Positions 63,061 through 64,000 of a stretch of 64,000 bases of DNA are shown piece by piece; within the stretch, counting starts at the first letter, position 1, and each line of letters begins with the position of its first letter. Under the pieces are notes generated by a model, which was not told where the DNA came from, did no database searches, and was given only the letters and a program-made list of their open reading frames with translations. The stretch is from Methylobrevis albus (lineage in GTDB: Bacteria; Pseudomonadota; Alphaproteobacteria; Rhizobiales; Pleomorphomonadaceae): NCBI RefSeq assembly GCF_015904235.1, contig NZ_JADZLT010000040.1, positions 124,001 to 188,000 on the forward strand, given 5' to 3'. A program made the position numbers and the translations under genes.

Positions 63061-64000
63061 ATGGCCCTGATCACCCTTCGCCAGCTTCTCGACCACGCCG
63101 CCGAGTACGGCTATGGCGTCCCTGCCTTCAACATCAACAACATGGAGCAGGGGCTGGCGGTGCTGGAAGCGGCCGACGAGGTCGATGCACCGGTGATCCT
63201 GCAGGCGAGCCGCGGCGCGCGCACCTATGCCAACGACATCATGCTGGCGCGCATGGTCGAGGCGCTCGCCGAGATCTACACCCACATCCCGATCTGCATG
63301 CACCAGGACCACGGCAACGACGAGGCGACCTGCCTCACCGCGATCCAGCACGGCTTCACCTCGGTGATGATGGACGGCTCGCTCGAGGCCGACGCCAAGA
63401 CGCCGGCGAGCTATGACTACAACGAGGCGATCACCGCGCGCGTCACCGCGATGGCGCACTGGGTCGGCGCCTCGGTCGAGGGCGAACTCGGCGTGCTCGG
63501 CTCGCTGGAAACCGGGCAAGGCGAGGCCGAGGACGGCCACGGCGCCGAGGGCGTGCTCAGCCACGACCAGCTGCTGACCGATCCCGACCAGGCGGTCGCC
63601 TTCGTGAAGGCGACCAAGGTCGACGCGCTGGCGATCGCCATGGGCACCAGCCACGGCGCCTACAAGTTCACCCGCAAGCCGGATGGCGCGATCCTCGCGA
63701 TGAACGTCATCGAGGAAATCCACCGCCGCCTGCCGACCGTGCACCTCGTGATGCACGGCTCGTCGTCGGTGCCGCAGGAACTGCAGGACGTCATCAACGA
63801 GTTCGGTGGCGAGATGCCGCAGACCTGGGGCGTGCCGGTGGAGGAGATCATCCGCGGCATCAAGTCGGGCGTGCGCAAGGTCAACATCGATACCGACTGC
63901 CGGATGGCGATGACCGGGGCGATCCGCAAGGTGCTGGTGTCGAACCCGGCCGAGTTCGATCCGCGCAAGTACCTGAAGCCGGCCAAGGACGCGATGCGCA
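63061..64000 (+). CDS. cbbA: Fructose-bisphosphate aldolase, class II (5' part; runs off window)
   Basis: About 313 residues are seen before the window ends with no stop. Class II aldolases split or join fructose or sedoheptulose bisphosphate and use a divalent metal. The metal site HQDHGND (about residues 81-87), GELGVLG, the [11 protein letters not shown] segment and HGSSSVP are all intact, followed by NIDTD. It is the fourth gene of the cbb operon; RuBisCO genes often follow in related operons, but lie beyond this window if present. Confidence 0.94.
   Translation, partial: MALITLRQLLDHAAEYGYGVPAFNINNMEQGLAVLEAADEVDAPVILQASRGARTYANDIMLARMVEALAEIYTHIPICMHQDHGNDEATCLTAIQHGFTSVMMDGSLEADAKTPASYDYNEAITARVTAMAHWVGASVEGELGVLGSLETGQGEAEDGHGAEGVLSHDQLLTDPDQAVAFVKATKVDALAIAMGTSHGAYKFTRKPDGAILAMNVIEEIHRRLPTVHLVMHGSSSVPQELQDVINEFGGEMPQTWGVPVEEIIRGIKSGVRKVNIDTDCRMAMTGAIRKVLVSNPAEFDPRKYLKPAKDAMR

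Overview
The window is about 64 kb of high-GC DNA with the gene order and codon use of an alphaproteobacterium, most likely a Rhizobiales-type organism. The evidence is linkage of thyA-folA-hflK-hflC-degP, ilvB/ilvH/ilvC/leuA with attenuator-type leaders, a pqqABCDE operon, a divergent cbbR/cbb operon, and a complete arsenite oxidase locus (aioX-S-R-B-A plus moeA). PQQ synthesis, Calvin-cycle genes and arsenite oxidation together suggest a metabolically versatile, possibly chemolithoautotrophic soil or sediment bacterium. The species cannot be named from sequence alone, and no RuBisCO gene lies in the window.

Layout. 1-10 kb: the 3' part of an AsmA-like gene, a thyA-GNAT-folA-FAD oxidase operon, then hflK-hflC-DUF2065 and a Do-type periplasmic protease. 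10-24.4 kb: amino-acid metabolism and housekeeping (serB, miaA, an L,D-transpeptidase, MgtC-like protein, ilvB with a leader peptide and attenuator, ilvH, ybaK-like, pcp-like, pdxJ, a TetR regulator, ilvC). Several large GC-rich intergenic inverted repeats and a degraded copy of the pdxJ 3' end lie here. 24.4-31.9 kb: a NUDIX protein, a PhzF protein, an AT-richer lone HsdR-N-like gene, leuA with a Leu-rich leader peptide, a PhyH-type dioxygenase, tRNA-Lys(CUU), and an AT-rich patch with two small genes. 31.9-35 kb: a DevBCA-like ABC exporter.

35-43.3 kb, minus strand: the arsenite oxidase locus, reading aioX, aioS, aioR, then aioB, aioA, moeA. A sigma-54-type promoter and two palindromic candidate activator sites 33 bp apart lie between aioR and aioB. 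AioX (periplasmic As(III) sensor) would signal through AioS to AioR, which would drive aioBA; moeA would help make the molybdenum cofactor for AioA.

43.3-47.5 kb: a 1290-residue gene of foreign appearance, with a nuclease-like N-terminus, a P-loop NTPase module and a long helical C-terminus. It looks like an Avs/STAND-type antiphage protein and is the best candidate for an undescribed defence system here. 47.5-52.4 kb: a GntR/FCD regulator divergent from a TRAP transporter and mannonate dehydratase, a sugar-acid catabolic unit. 53.5-56.7 kb: pqqABCDE. 57.3-64 kb: cbbR divergent from fbp, prk, a transketolase-like gene and the start of fba. The transketolase-like protein has lost the residues that bind ThDP-Mg2+ and several catalytic histidines, so it is probably not an ordinary transketolase.
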